Below, one piece after another: positions 1 to 5,764 of a stretch of DNA of 5,839 nt. Origin of the DNA: Acidobacteriota bacterium (GTDB taxonomy: Bacteria > Acidobacteriota > Terriglobia > UBA7540); assembly GCA_021789565.1 (NCBI GenBank), contig JAJYJL010000602.1, positions 1-5,839 of the forward strand, given 5' to 3'. The notes under the pieces are model-generated. The model was not told the origin of the DNA and searched no databases. It worked only from the letters and a program-made list of their open reading frames with translations. A program made the position numbers and the translations under genes. How positions within the stretch are numbered: the stretch's first letter is position 1; each line of letters begins with the position of its first letter.

Positions 1-119
1 GTGGGCGGCGTGTTTTCGGATGGAATTCTTACCAGGTCACGGATGATCTCAACCAGCCTGTCGCGATTACTATCCACATATGAAGAAAGCTGGTTTTGAA
101 GCTTAACATCAAGAGGCAT
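1..119 (-). CDS. M20-family metallopeptidase, N-terminal fragment (cut by window edge)
   Basis: Reading the minus strand from the ATG at 119 gives 39 residues before the left edge. They contain VDSNRDRLVEIIRDLVRIPS followed by ENTPP, which is the characteristic N-terminal helix plus LVRIPSENxPP motif of the M20/M25/M40 family (ArgE/DapE/CPG2-type zinc deacylases and carboxypeptidases). The metal-binding residues lie further downstream and are outside the window, so substrate cannot be assigned. The start is well supported: a purine-rich GAGAAGGGA lies 8 nt upstream, and an in-frame TAA at 171-173 precedes it with no other ATG between. There is no signal peptide in the visible part, so a cytoplasmic enzyme is likely. 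It lies 291 bp downstream of the GH20 gene on the same strand; the gap suggests its own promoter. Family call is confident, specific function unknown. Confidence 0.82.
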   Translation of the reverse strand, partial: MPLDVKLQNQLSSYVDSNRDRLVEIIRDLVRIPSENTPP

Positions 120-127
120 AAGAATAG

Positions 128-136
128 TCCCTTCTC
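128..136 (-). promoter_or_regulatory. Ribosome binding site of the M20 peptidase gene
   Basis: On the minus strand the sequence is GAGAAGGGA, ending 8 nt before the ATG at 119. It is a partial but well-placed Shine-Dalgarno match, and it decides the start of the edge-truncated M20 gene. Confidence 0.65.
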
Positions 137-214
137 TTTTCAGACTGACGAAAGACGTTCCGAAACCTTGTTAACTCCTGCCCAATGGAGAGGACCATCA
201 GGTAACCAGATATG

Positions 215-240
215 TTCCGCGAATTCCCCCATTCGCAGAA
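215..240 (-). other. 10-bp stem, 6-nt loop hairpin
   Basis: On the minus strand TTCTGCGAAT, a GGGGGA loop, then ATTCGCGGAA fold into a 10-bp stem. The one non-Watson-Crick position is a G-U wobble in minus-strand RNA but a C-A mismatch in plus-strand RNA, so the structure favours a minus-strand transcript. It sits about 170 nt after the GH20 stop and 95 nt before the M20 start. No T-run follows, so it is not a standard intrinsic terminator. It could be a processing or stability element, a protein-binding site, or part of the M20 leader. Confidence 0.5.
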
Positions 241-410
241 TTTCAGAATGGCATATCGGATGGAAATTCATCAACCTTTCGGAACCCCATGGTTTTGTGG
301 CGGGGTAGCAATCGGCCATGGCTGAGCCAGGCTGGGTCGACAGTCTACTTTCCAAACCGGATAAACTGGCTGCTGTCGCCGCCCAAATGAACAGATCTGC
401 CCTGCAATTT

Positions 411-2756
411 TCAATGCGCCACCGTCTTGTAGTCTTTCCAGTTGAGCTTGTCGGCTCGAGCCGGCAGGCCGTAGCCCTTCGCGTACTGGTTCCGCGCCGC
501 CTCAACCTCGTCATACCATCGGCCCAGCGGCAACAACAGCTCACGGTAGATCAGGTAACTCAGATCCACCGTGCGCATCGGCAGGTGGTCCTTCACATCG
601 TCAACTTCGTCAAGATACTTCCGACCGTTCGCTTCTTCCACTCTCGGGTACCAGCCCTTTTGCCATACTTGGATAGTGTCCGTATAGATCTCATTCCGCT
701 GAATTCGAATTTCCCGCGCAAGGTCAAGGGCATGGTCGATGTCTCCCACTGTCTCCCCGGTCTGGGCCCGCCCCGCGGCTTCCTCCGCCGAATTCAGAAA
801 CGTATCGATGCGTTGCAAAGCCATCAGCATTTCCAGGTTCTGCCGGTATAACTGCGCGATCGAAGCATAGACCTGCAGGTTGTTATGGTTGAATTGAACA
901 GACTGCAGGTTATGGTTCAGCAGGTCCACCAAGGTGTCGTTCTGGGAGAAATAGAACGAAGCCAGGTCAAGCCGCCGGGCATTCAGATGGGCCCATCCAT
1001 GATCGCGGGTCAACAGGGGGCCAGAGGGGACCGGCGGAAGCGGCAAGGTCTGGTCATGCGCCGGCCGCCGGGGCTTGTAGATCACAGGCTGATAGTCACC
1101 CCAGATGCCGACCCGCGCGTTGGAGGCGACAACGTCCCAGCTTTCTTTGTAGAACTGGCCCTGCTCGCTCATCATCTGATACAGCCGGCCCATATTTTCT
1201 GTGCCGTCGCCGTAAAACAATCTGTAAAACGAGGACATCAGCTCTCTTGGATTTTCAGCGCCCGGGTGCCATGCCGGGGCGGTCCCGGTGGCGTACCCCA
1301 GCCACATCGTTTCCGTGTTCAATCCCGCATCGCCCCAACCGCAAACTATCGCCCCGATGAGGTCCGCGTACCCGCGGTCAGGTGAATATGAAATCAGATT
1401 GTACATTTCCGGAATAATACCTGGACCAGGAGGAACAGGCTGGTAGGCCCCGCCGGCAGAACTCGGAAGCATTTCAGTAGCAGGCCGGATGTAATAACTG
1501 GGGAACAGAAGTTCCTTCCATCCCACCGTGGAGGTGAAAAACATCTGCCTGATGCCATGCCCCCTGAACGCCTGGTCAAACTCCTTGCCATAGACTTCAC
1601 CGTTGATCAGGTAGGACGGAAGCGAGGGAATATCTTCCACTTTCAACGGATACTCCCCCCAGAAGACCACTTTCCTTCCCCGGTCGTGGAGGTATCCTGC
1701 CGTTTTGGTCACAAACTCGGCCAGCAGTTTTCCCCGGCCACCTAATTCCTCAGCTCGCTGTTTGGAATGGCACTGGTCGTTATCGGCCATGCCCACAAAG
1801 TACGGTTCATCCGTGGAGAGATAGAAGTAATTCACGCCCTTGTTGGCGTCGAGCAGGTCCTGATACATCCCTTCCAGCAGTTTGTAAGAGTCCGGGTTCG
1901 TCGAGCACAGTTCATAGTTGCTGTCTGGAAACTCCCGCAGCTTCGCGTATTCCGGATGCTTCAGGATGAACGCAATGTGCGCCGGTCCGTCCAGGTACGG
2001 AATCAATTGCACGTGGTACTTCAGACCGTAGTCCGTCAACTCCTGCAATTGCCCCGGCGAAAGCGCATACGGCTCCACCAGCGCCGGCGCGCTCTTGTAT
2101 TCAAAATGCCCCTCGAGTTTGATCACGAACCCGTTGATCTTGTAGAACGCCGCCTGCCTCAGCGCCTTCTTCAGCACCTCCATCCGTTCCAAATGATGGG
2201 CATCATCCCAGTAGATGTTTCGCTGCTCCAGGTCCGGCCAGTCGGTGATGGTTGCATCCGGCAGGCACAGCTTCCCTTCCGCGTGCTTCACCAGTTGAAC
2301 CAGCGTCTCGACTCCGTAGAATAATCCTGTCGAAGCATTGGCTGTAATCCGAATCCCGTTCGCCGCAAGTTGCAACTTGTAGGACTGCGCTTCGAGAGCC
2401 GCCTTGTTTTTGTCCGCCGCCTCGCCGATAGCCACCGAGCCGGGCTGAATCGCAAGCTCGATCGCCTTGCCCTTGCCACCGCTGTCGAGCGTGACGCCGT
2501 CACGCGATCTCAGGCCATCTTTCAAACTCTCCACAGCCACGTCGTCGGGCTTCACACCCTGGCCCAGTTGCAGCCGCCACCCGCTGCCGAATTCAAAGTC
2601 GCCACCCTTGAACTCCACCATCTGCGGCACCGGGATCACGTTATAACCTCGGTCAAAAAGTACTGACGGGGTTGCGCTGCTCAGTGGCACCCGCGCCAAA
2701 ACAATCGCGGCAACAATTTGAAGGTGAAATCGAATCGGGCTCTGGTGTCTTCTCAT
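411..2756 (-). CDS. Exported GH20-like beta-N-acetylhexosaminidase
   Basis: The 781-residue product is built like glycoside hydrolase family 20. Residues 1-28 look like a signal peptide (RR-containing start, hydrophobic core about 12-21, SSA at 26-28). Residues about 38-172 match the alpha/beta (zincin-like) domain that precedes GH20 barrels, with NVIPVPQ at its start and STGLFYGVETL at 142-152. The barrel begins at ITDWPDLEQRNIYWDD (170-185), where GH20 enzymes usually have DxPRFxxRGxxxD. The probable catalytic Asp-Glu pair is D316-E317 in FYLSTDEPYF; the usual HxGGDE context is missing. Tryptophans at 366, 474, 485 and 496 could line the sugar pocket. Residues about 585-780 are a helix-rich C-terminal region not typical of short GH20 enzymes. 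The family removes terminal GlcNAc or GalNAc by substrate-assisted catalysis; actual substrate here is inferred. The ATG at 2756 has a weak GGGGA 9 nt upstream. It is divergent from glmM. Confidence 0.8.
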   Translation of the reverse strand: MRRHQSPIRFHLQIVAAIVLARVPLSSATPSVLFDRGYNVIPVPQMVEFKGGDFEFGSGWRLQLGQGVKPDDVAVESLKDGLRSRDGVTLDSGGKGKAIELAIQPGSVAIGEAADKNKAALEAQSYKLQLAANGIRITANASTGLFYGVETLVQLVKHAEGKLCLPDATITDWPDLEQRNIYWDDAHHLERMEVLKKALRQAAFYKINGFVIKLEGHFEYKSAPALVEPYALSPGQLQELTDYGLKYHVQLIPYLDGPAHIAFILKHPEYAKLREFPDSNYELCSTNPDSYKLLEGMYQDLLDANKGVNYFYLSTDEPYFVGMADNDQCHSKQRAEELGGRGKLLAEFVTKTAGYLHDRGRKVVFWGEYPLKVEDIPSLPSYLINGEVYGKEFDQAFRGHGIRQMFFTSTVGWKELLFPSYYIRPATEMLPSSAGGAYQPVPPGPGIIPEMYNLISYSPDRGYADLIGAIVCGWGDAGLNTETMWLGYATGTAPAWHPGAENPRELMSSFYRLFYGDGTENMGRLYQMMSEQGQFYKESWDVVASNARVGIWGDYQPVIYKPRRPAHDQTLPLPPVPSGPLLTRDHGWAHLNARRLDLASFYFSQNDTLVDLLNHNLQSVQFNHNNLQVYASIAQLYRQNLEMLMALQRIDTFLNSAEEAAGRAQTGETVGDIDHALDLAREIRIQRNEIYTDTIQVWQKGWYPRVEEANGRKYLDEVDDVKDHLPMRTVDLSYLIYRELLLPLGRWYDEVEAARNQYAKGYGLPARADKLNWKDYKTVAH

Positions 2757-2830
2757 ATCGTGATATCCCCAATCACGGAGTAAACAAGTGATAAGCCCAT
2801 GCCACGCGTGTGGCAGGAGCGCCGCGCCAT
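2753..2830 (-). other. Possible 25-codon upstream ORF coupled to the GH20 start
   Basis: From ATG at 2830 a minus-strand frame reads MARRSCHTRGMGLSLV and on to a TGA at 2753-2755 that overlaps the GH20 start as ATGA. Such an overlap can couple translation of a leader peptide to the next gene. There is no good ribosome binding site before the ATG at 2830, and an open frame of this length is common by chance in GC-rich DNA, so this is a weak call. Confidence 0.2.
2800..2815. repeat. Inverted repeat TGCCAC-GCGT-GTGGCA
   Basis: A perfect 6-bp inverted repeat with a 4-nt spacer, TGCCACGCGTGTGGCA. It lies 44-59 bp upstream of the GH20 start. In RNA it makes a small stable hairpin in the leader; in DNA it could serve as an operator for a dimeric regulator. 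Nothing in the window identifies a binding protein. Confidence 0.45.
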
Positions 2831-2840
2831 CGCAAGGCGG

Positions 2841-2858
2841 AAACGGCCAAACCCGTTT
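2841..2858. repeat. Inverted repeat AAACGG-CCAAAC-CCGTTT followed by TT
   Basis: A perfect 6-bp inverted repeat with a 6-nt loop; the plus-strand copy ends in a five-T run (2856-2860). It resembles a weak intrinsic terminator read on the plus strand, but no plus-strand gene ends here, so a terminator role would need an unannotated transcript. It also overlaps the candidate GH20 -10 element. Confidence 0.35.
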
Positions 2859-2885
2859 TTACTTCGGGCCGCCTCCTTGAGTCAA
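2856..2885 (-). promoter_or_regulatory. Candidate promoter for the GH20 gene
   Basis: On the minus strand TTGACT (2885-2880) is followed after 18 bp by TAAAAA (2861-2856). The -35 is a good sigma-70 match and the -10 is poor (4 of 6). It would give a leader of about 90 nt carrying the hairpin at 2800-2815. This is a guess from consensus only. Confidence 0.3.
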
Positions 2886-3027
2886 GAAGCAGATCATCTG
2901 GCCGGCTAATCTGCGAACGAAAATATCATGGACATTTGTTCTTATATCTCCTCACGACCAGACTCTAATCTCGCTGCGGGCGGTCGTTTTGCCCAGGCCG
3001 TTTGCCCTGACCTGTCTCCACACAAGG

Positions 3028-3056
3028 TTGAGTCGAAAGGCCGCCGCCGGTACAAT
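3028..3056 (+). promoter_or_regulatory. Sigma-70-type promoter of glmM (likely leaderless)
   Basis: TTGAGT (3028-3033) and TACAAT (3051-3056) are separated by exactly 17 bp, a close match to the housekeeping consensus with optimal spacing. Transcription would normally begin 6-8 bp after the -10 box, at about 3062-3065, which is on or right before the glmM ATG at 3065. No Shine-Dalgarno sequence fits between. The transcript is therefore predicted to be leaderless or nearly so. Confidence 0.65.
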
Positions 3057-3064
3057 GTTACTGT

Positions 3065-4426
3065 ATGCAATCCCGGAAACTTTTCGGCACAGACGGCATG
3101 CGAGGAGAGACCGGCCGATATCCGCTTGATCATGGAACAATCCTCAAGTTCGGAAAGGCGCTTGGACGGCTGGTGCAAAGGATAAGTGTCACCGTCCCGC
3201 CCCAGGTGATCCTTGGCGAGGACACGCGCGAATCCAGCCGTCAGATTTCCGAGATTCTTGCAGCAGGGATCCGGTCATCAGGCACCGCGCTTTCTTATGC
3301 AGGGGTCATTACGACGCCCGGCGTGGCCTTTCTCACGCGCCATCATGGATTCACCGCCGGCATCATGGTGTCGGCCTCGCACAATCCTTATCATGACAAT
3401 GGCATTAAGGTCTTTTCCCATTCTGGTCTCAAACTTTCAGAATCCGAAGAACTCGAGATCGAGCACGCCATCGAACACGATGCGCTTGGTGATGAGCCTT
3501 TTCGCCTGGAATCCCTCTCCGTCGAACCCGCGTTTCTGGAACAGTATGTTGCCTATCTCAGCGGGTTGCTCCCGGGCAATGTGCGGTTGCCCAAGGCACC
3601 GCTGGTCGTTGACTGCGCGAACGGATCAGCATCCAGCGTTGTCCCCCTTCTGCTGAACGAACTCGGAATTGAGGCCCGCATCCTCCATGCCTCGCCCGAC
3701 GGCCGGAACATCAATTCTCATTGCGGCTCCCTTTTTCCGGCCTCCATGGCGCATGAAGCGCTGGCCGCAAAAGCCCACCTCGGCGTCGCTTTTGACGGTG
3801 ACGCAGACCGCGCGATCTTTGCCACCCATGACGGCCGCATTGCCGACGGTGACCACGTTCTTTACGCCGTCGCGCCCTATTACCAGAAACTTCAGAAGCT
3901 GAAAGGGCATACGGTCGTCGGCACGCTGATGACTAATCTCGGCCTCGAACGCGCCCTTGCGCGACAAGGCATCGCGCTGATGCGGACGGCCGTGGGAGAC
4001 CGTTACGTGCTGGAAGAAATGCTCCGCTCGGGATACAACCTGGGCGGCGAGCCTTCCGGTCACATCATTTTCGCTGACCTCTCACTCGTCGGTGACGGCA
4101 TTATCACTCTCTTGCAGGTGCTTCGTATTCTTGGGGAAACCGGAATATCGTTCACCGAAGCTGTGAGCGGTCTGAAGCAGTATCCGCAGGTTATTCGCAA
4201 TGTCCGGGTCCGGGAGAAAATCCCTCTTGAATCCATCCCTGAAGTCGCCCAGACTATTGAAGCCAGCACCAACCAGCTTGGGCACTCCGGTCGGATCATT
4301 GTGCGCTATTCCGGGACAGAGCCCCTCGCCCGCGTGATGGTTGAGGCAGAAGACGCGGTGGCCGTCGAAGGGCATGCGGCGCGCATCACGACTGCTATCG
4401 AATCTGCAATCGGCGCCGGGGAATAA
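3065..4426 (+). CDS. glmM: Phosphoglucosamine mutase GlmM
   Basis: GlmM converts glucosamine-6-phosphate to glucosamine-1-phosphate in the cytoplasm, the step before GlmU makes UDP-GlcNAc for peptidoglycan and lipopolysaccharide. The 453-residue product has normal family length and all four motifs of alpha-D-phosphohexomutases: MVSASHNPYHDNGIK at 101-115 with the phosphoserine S105; DGDADR at 244-249 with the magnesium ligands D244, D246 and D248; GGEPSGH at 327-333 for sugar recognition; and RYSGTEP at 414-420 for phosphate binding. The start at 3065 is fixed by the N-terminal motif RKLFGTDGMRG, which in the family begins a few residues after Met. The FGTDGxRG opening and the GExSGH form favour GlmM over phosphomannomutases. 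There is no ribosome binding site; the -10 box lies 8 bp upstream. No glmS or glmU is visible. No clear terminator follows. Confidence 0.96.
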   Translation: MQSRKLFGTDGMRGETGRYPLDHGTILKFGKALGRLVQRISVTVPPQVILGEDTRESSRQISEILAAGIRSSGTALSYAGVITTPGVAFLTRHHGFTAGIMVSASHNPYHDNGIKVFSHSGLKLSESEELEIEHAIEHDALGDEPFRLESLSVEPAFLEQYVAYLSGLLPGNVRLPKAPLVVDCANGSASSVVPLLLNELGIEARILHASPDGRNINSHCGSLFPASMAHEALAAKAHLGVAFDGDADRAIFATHDGRIADGDHVLYAVAPYYQKLQKLKGHTVVGTLMTNLGLERALARQGIALMRTAVGDRYVLEEMLRSGYNLGGEPSGHIIFADLSLVGDGIITLLQVLRILGETGISFTEAVSGLKQYPQVIRNVRVREKIPLESIPEVAQTIEASTNQLGHSGRIIVRYSGTEPLARVMVEAEDAVAVEGHAARITTAIESAIGAGE

Positions 4427-4512
4427 CGTCCGGAGACATCATCTGCGGATCGTCATGAGCAAACCGCGTGAAGCGTTCAACTCCTCCTTTCGTGCGCGGT
4501 CCAGGAAGAATG

Positions 4513-4527
4513 CACGTTACAAACGTG
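4513..4527. repeat. Short perfect inverted repeat CACGTT-ACA-AACGTG
   Basis: Six-bp arms with a 3-nt centre, located about 70 bp upstream of the start at 4599. The size and position would suit an operator site or a small leader hairpin; there is no direct evidence for either. Confidence 0.35.
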
Positions 4528-4583
4528 GGGCAACTCGCGGCTGAGATTTACCATCGCATTGGCAGTTCTCAGCCCTCCCAGAC

Positions 4584-4590
4584 AGGAGGT
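4584..4590 (+). promoter_or_regulatory. Strong Shine-Dalgarno site AGGAGGT
   Basis: AGGAGGT is a near-complete anti-16S match, 8 nt before the ATG at 4599. It fixes the start of the 269-residue secreted protein and contrasts with the absence of such a site before glmM. Confidence 0.85.
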
Positions 4591-4598
4591 CATCAGGC

Positions 4599-5408
4599 AT
4601 GAATTTCTCCAGGCTTTCATTACTCGCCGTCTTTCTGCTCATTTTCTGCCAGCCTCTGGCGGCGCAAAGCAGTAACGTCACGGACAGCCCGCCGCAGCCG
4701 CCCGCACCCGTCATCGTTCCCGCGGAGACGCAAATCCCTGTAACCCTTGAAAACGCCCTTAACTCGAAAACAGCCTTTCCCGGCGAGTCGATCTATTGCC
4801 GGACCATTTATCCCATCACCGTTGACAACCACATCGTAATTCCGGTCGGCAGCTACGTTAAGGGACAGGTAACCCAGGTGGTGAAGCCCGGACGCATCAA
4901 GGGCAAGGCCAAGCTGGGGCTTCGATTTGATTCCCTCACCCTTCCCAACGGAGTTACCGAAGAATTGCGCGCAACGCTTTCCTCGTTTGGCGGGAGCGGA
5001 CAGGAGGGTTTCAATCGCAAAGAAGGAAAGATTGAGGGCCAATCCACCAAAGGGCAGGATGCCGGAAAAGTGGCCCAGACCACAATTACCGGGGCCGAAG
5101 TCGGTACCCTTGCGGGAATTTCTGGCGGGCATACTCTGAGGGGCCTGGGAATCGGAAGTGCCGCGGGTGCGGCGGCAGGCGCCATCTGGGTGCTGGCAAG
5201 CCGTGGCAAACAGATTTACCTCCCGCCGGGAACAAATCTGGAACTTCAATTGGCCGCCCCTTTGCAGTTTGCGCAGAACCAGCTCGATTTCAGTGGTGAT
5301 CCACCACCGCCGCCAATCGTCCGCCCGCAGCCGCCTTATCGCGAAGGGCAACCGAGGCGGCTTCGTCGTCGCTTCCCGTTTGGGCCCCGGATCCTGCGCC
5401 CGTTCTAA
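4599..5408 (+). CDS. Secreted protein with TrbI/VirB10-like segment and glycine zipper, unknown function
   Basis: I do not recognise a named gene. Residues 1-22 form a clear signal peptide (hydrophobic core LLAVFLLIFC, cleavage likely after LAA at 20-22); C17 is not in a lipobox because F16 precedes it. A proline-rich linker follows (31-42). Residues about 45-125 (IPVTLENALNSKTAFPGE, HIVIPVGSYVKGQV, LRFDSLTLPNG) resemble the beta-barrel segment of TrbI/VirB10-type proteins: inhibitor-like start, IPxGS turn, final PNG turn. Residues 164-197 are Gly/Ala-rich with GxxxG-like spacing (GLGIGSAAGAAAGA), a glycine zipper that may insert in a membrane. IYLPPGTNLELQL (206-218) is a second beta segment. 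The tail is PPPPP plus an arginine-rich end. No conjugation genes are nearby, so a role in type IV secretion is not supported; an envelope-associated protein is more likely. It converges on the 89-residue gene. Confidence 0.8.
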   Translation: MNFSRLSLLAVFLLIFCQPLAAQSSNVTDSPPQPPAPVIVPAETQIPVTLENALNSKTAFPGESIYCRTIYPITVDNHIVIPVGSYVKGQVTQVVKPGRIKGKAKLGLRFDSLTLPNGVTEELRATLSSFGGSGQEGFNRKEGKIEGQSTKGQDAGKVAQTTITGAEVGTLAGISGGHTLRGLGIGSAAGAAAGAIWVLASRGKQIYLPPGTNLELQLAAPLQFAQNQLDFSGDPPPPPIVRPQPPYREGQPRRLRRRFPFGPRILRPF

Positions 5409-5445
5409 CCTCCGGGCACCCTGATGCGCGAGGCCTGGCCCGCCG

Positions 5446-5457
5446 TTACACGTGTAA
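5446..5457. repeat. Perfect 12-bp palindrome TTACACGTGTAA
   Basis: A perfect palindrome in the 77-bp gap between two convergent genes. TGTAAGA (5453-5459), overlapping it, is also complementary to TCTTACA (5484-5490), giving an alternative 7-bp stem with a 24-nt loop that reaches the stop codon of the minus-strand gene. These could act together as a bidirectional transcript end, but there is no T-run on either strand. Confidence 0.45.
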
Positions 5458-5485
5458 GAAGCAAGCGCCGCCAGCAGCCTGCCTC

Positions 5486-5755
5486 TTACATAAAGACCAG
5501 CGACTGGCCGGTGATCTCAAACCTTTTCCGGCAGCGCGGGTTCTGGCACTGAACAAAGTCGTCTCGGCGCAGAAGGTACGACCTGGCTTTCTGGAACCGC
5601 GCCCGGTCGCGCTCGTCGGCATTTCCTCGCAGGCTCTTCTTCTTCGTCCGCTCGATCCATCGGACTTGGTACGTGGCTGTCTGGCGGCAGAACAAGCAGG
5701 AGAGATTGGCAGGCTTCAAAACTTCCTTTTCGTCAAAAAAGTCCCGTTCTTCCAT
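5486..5755 (-). CDS. Small zinc-ribbon-like protein, unknown function
   Basis: The 89-residue product has four cysteines in two pairs: C20-x2-C23 (LSCLFCRQ) and C70-x4-C75 (VQCQNPRC), suggesting one bound zinc in a ribbon-like fold. Between them lies a highly charged, helix-prone stretch (about 34-66) rich in Arg, Lys and Asp. There is no signal peptide or membrane segment, so it should be cytoplasmic. The even distribution of charged residues, the well-formed cysteine pairs and the coherent ending EITGQSLVFM argue that it is a real gene rather than a chance frame. I recall similar small proteins from Acidobacteriota but cannot name a family. The ATG at 5755 has no Shine-Dalgarno site; TAGAAT lies 9 nt upstream. 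Nucleic-acid or ribosome binding would fit the charge pattern but is only a guess. Confidence 0.75.
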   Translation of the reverse strand: MEERDFFDEKEVLKPANLSCLFCRQTATYQVRWIERTKKKSLRGNADERDRARFQKARSYLLRRDDFVQCQNPRCRKRFEITGQSLVFM

Positions 5756-5764
5756 GAGCCAGCT

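Larger units (their letters stand above)
120..410. other. Intergenic gap between the GH20 and M20 genes
   Basis: This gap separates two minus-strand genes. Apart from the ribosome binding site at 128-136 and the hairpin at 215-240, I see small palindromes only (GCCATGGC around 316-323 and CAGATCTG around 392-399). Open frames that cross it on either strand give arginine-, serine- and cysteine-rich translations without family features. No T-tract terminator for the GH20 gene was found, and no convincing -35/-10 pair for the M20 gene. Confidence 0.6.
2757..3064. other. Divergent intergenic region between the GH20 gene and glmM
   Basis: These 308 bp lie between the two divergent starts and should hold both promoters. 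The glmM promoter at the right end is clear. Toward the GH20 gene there are two inverted repeats (2800-2815 and 2841-2858), a weak promoter candidate and a 25-codon open frame ending in the GH20 start codon. CAGATCATCTG at 2890-2900 is a short palindrome. I found no protein-coding gene, and the frames open here give unconvincing products. Confidence 0.6.
4427..4598. other. Gap between glmM and the 269-residue gene
   Basis: The gap holds two inverted repeats: ACCGCG (4463-4468) with CGCGGT (4495-4500), and CACGTT-ACA-AACGTG (4513-4527). Neither is followed by a T-run, so neither is a canonical terminator. A 29-codon frame from ATG 4455 gives a very basic peptide but has no ribosome binding site. 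The following gene may have its own promoter here, although I could not find a good -35/-10 pair. Confidence 0.5.

Noticed and set aside
140..544. A 134-residue minus-strand open frame overlapping the GH20 3' end
   Set aside because: It overlaps the GH20 coding sequence in another frame, is rich in Arg, Ser and Cys, and shows no family motif or ribosome binding site.
1767..2324. A 185-residue plus-strand open frame inside the GH20 gene
   Set aside because: Its Val/Arg/Gln-rich translation is the pattern expected from the complement of a real gene, and it lies fully within the well-supported GH20 reading frame.
2928..3185. An 85-residue plus-strand open frame spanning the glmM promoter
   Set aside because: It runs through the promoter and into glmM in another frame, without a ribosome binding site or recognisable features.
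4455..4544. A 29-codon very basic peptide (begins MSKPREAFNSSFRARSRK) after glmM
   Set aside because: The composition is reminiscent of small ribosomal proteins, but there is no ribosome binding site, it matches no family I know, and the same frame is open from within glmM.
4647..4649. Cys17 of the 269-residue protein as a lipoprotein attachment site
   Set aside because: The preceding residues are I-F, and Phe at -1 does not fit the lipobox; ordinary signal peptidase I cleavage after residue 22 fits better.
4620..5351. A 243-residue minus-strand open frame antisense to the 269-residue gene
   Set aside because: The plus-strand gene has a signal peptide, a strong ribosome binding site and coherent domains; the antisense product is an Arg/Gly-rich shadow typical of GC-rich DNA.
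4599..5408. Reading the VirB10-like protein as part of a conjugation or type IV secretion locus
   Set aside because: No other secretion, relaxase or mobility genes occur in the window, and the similarity is limited to one segment.
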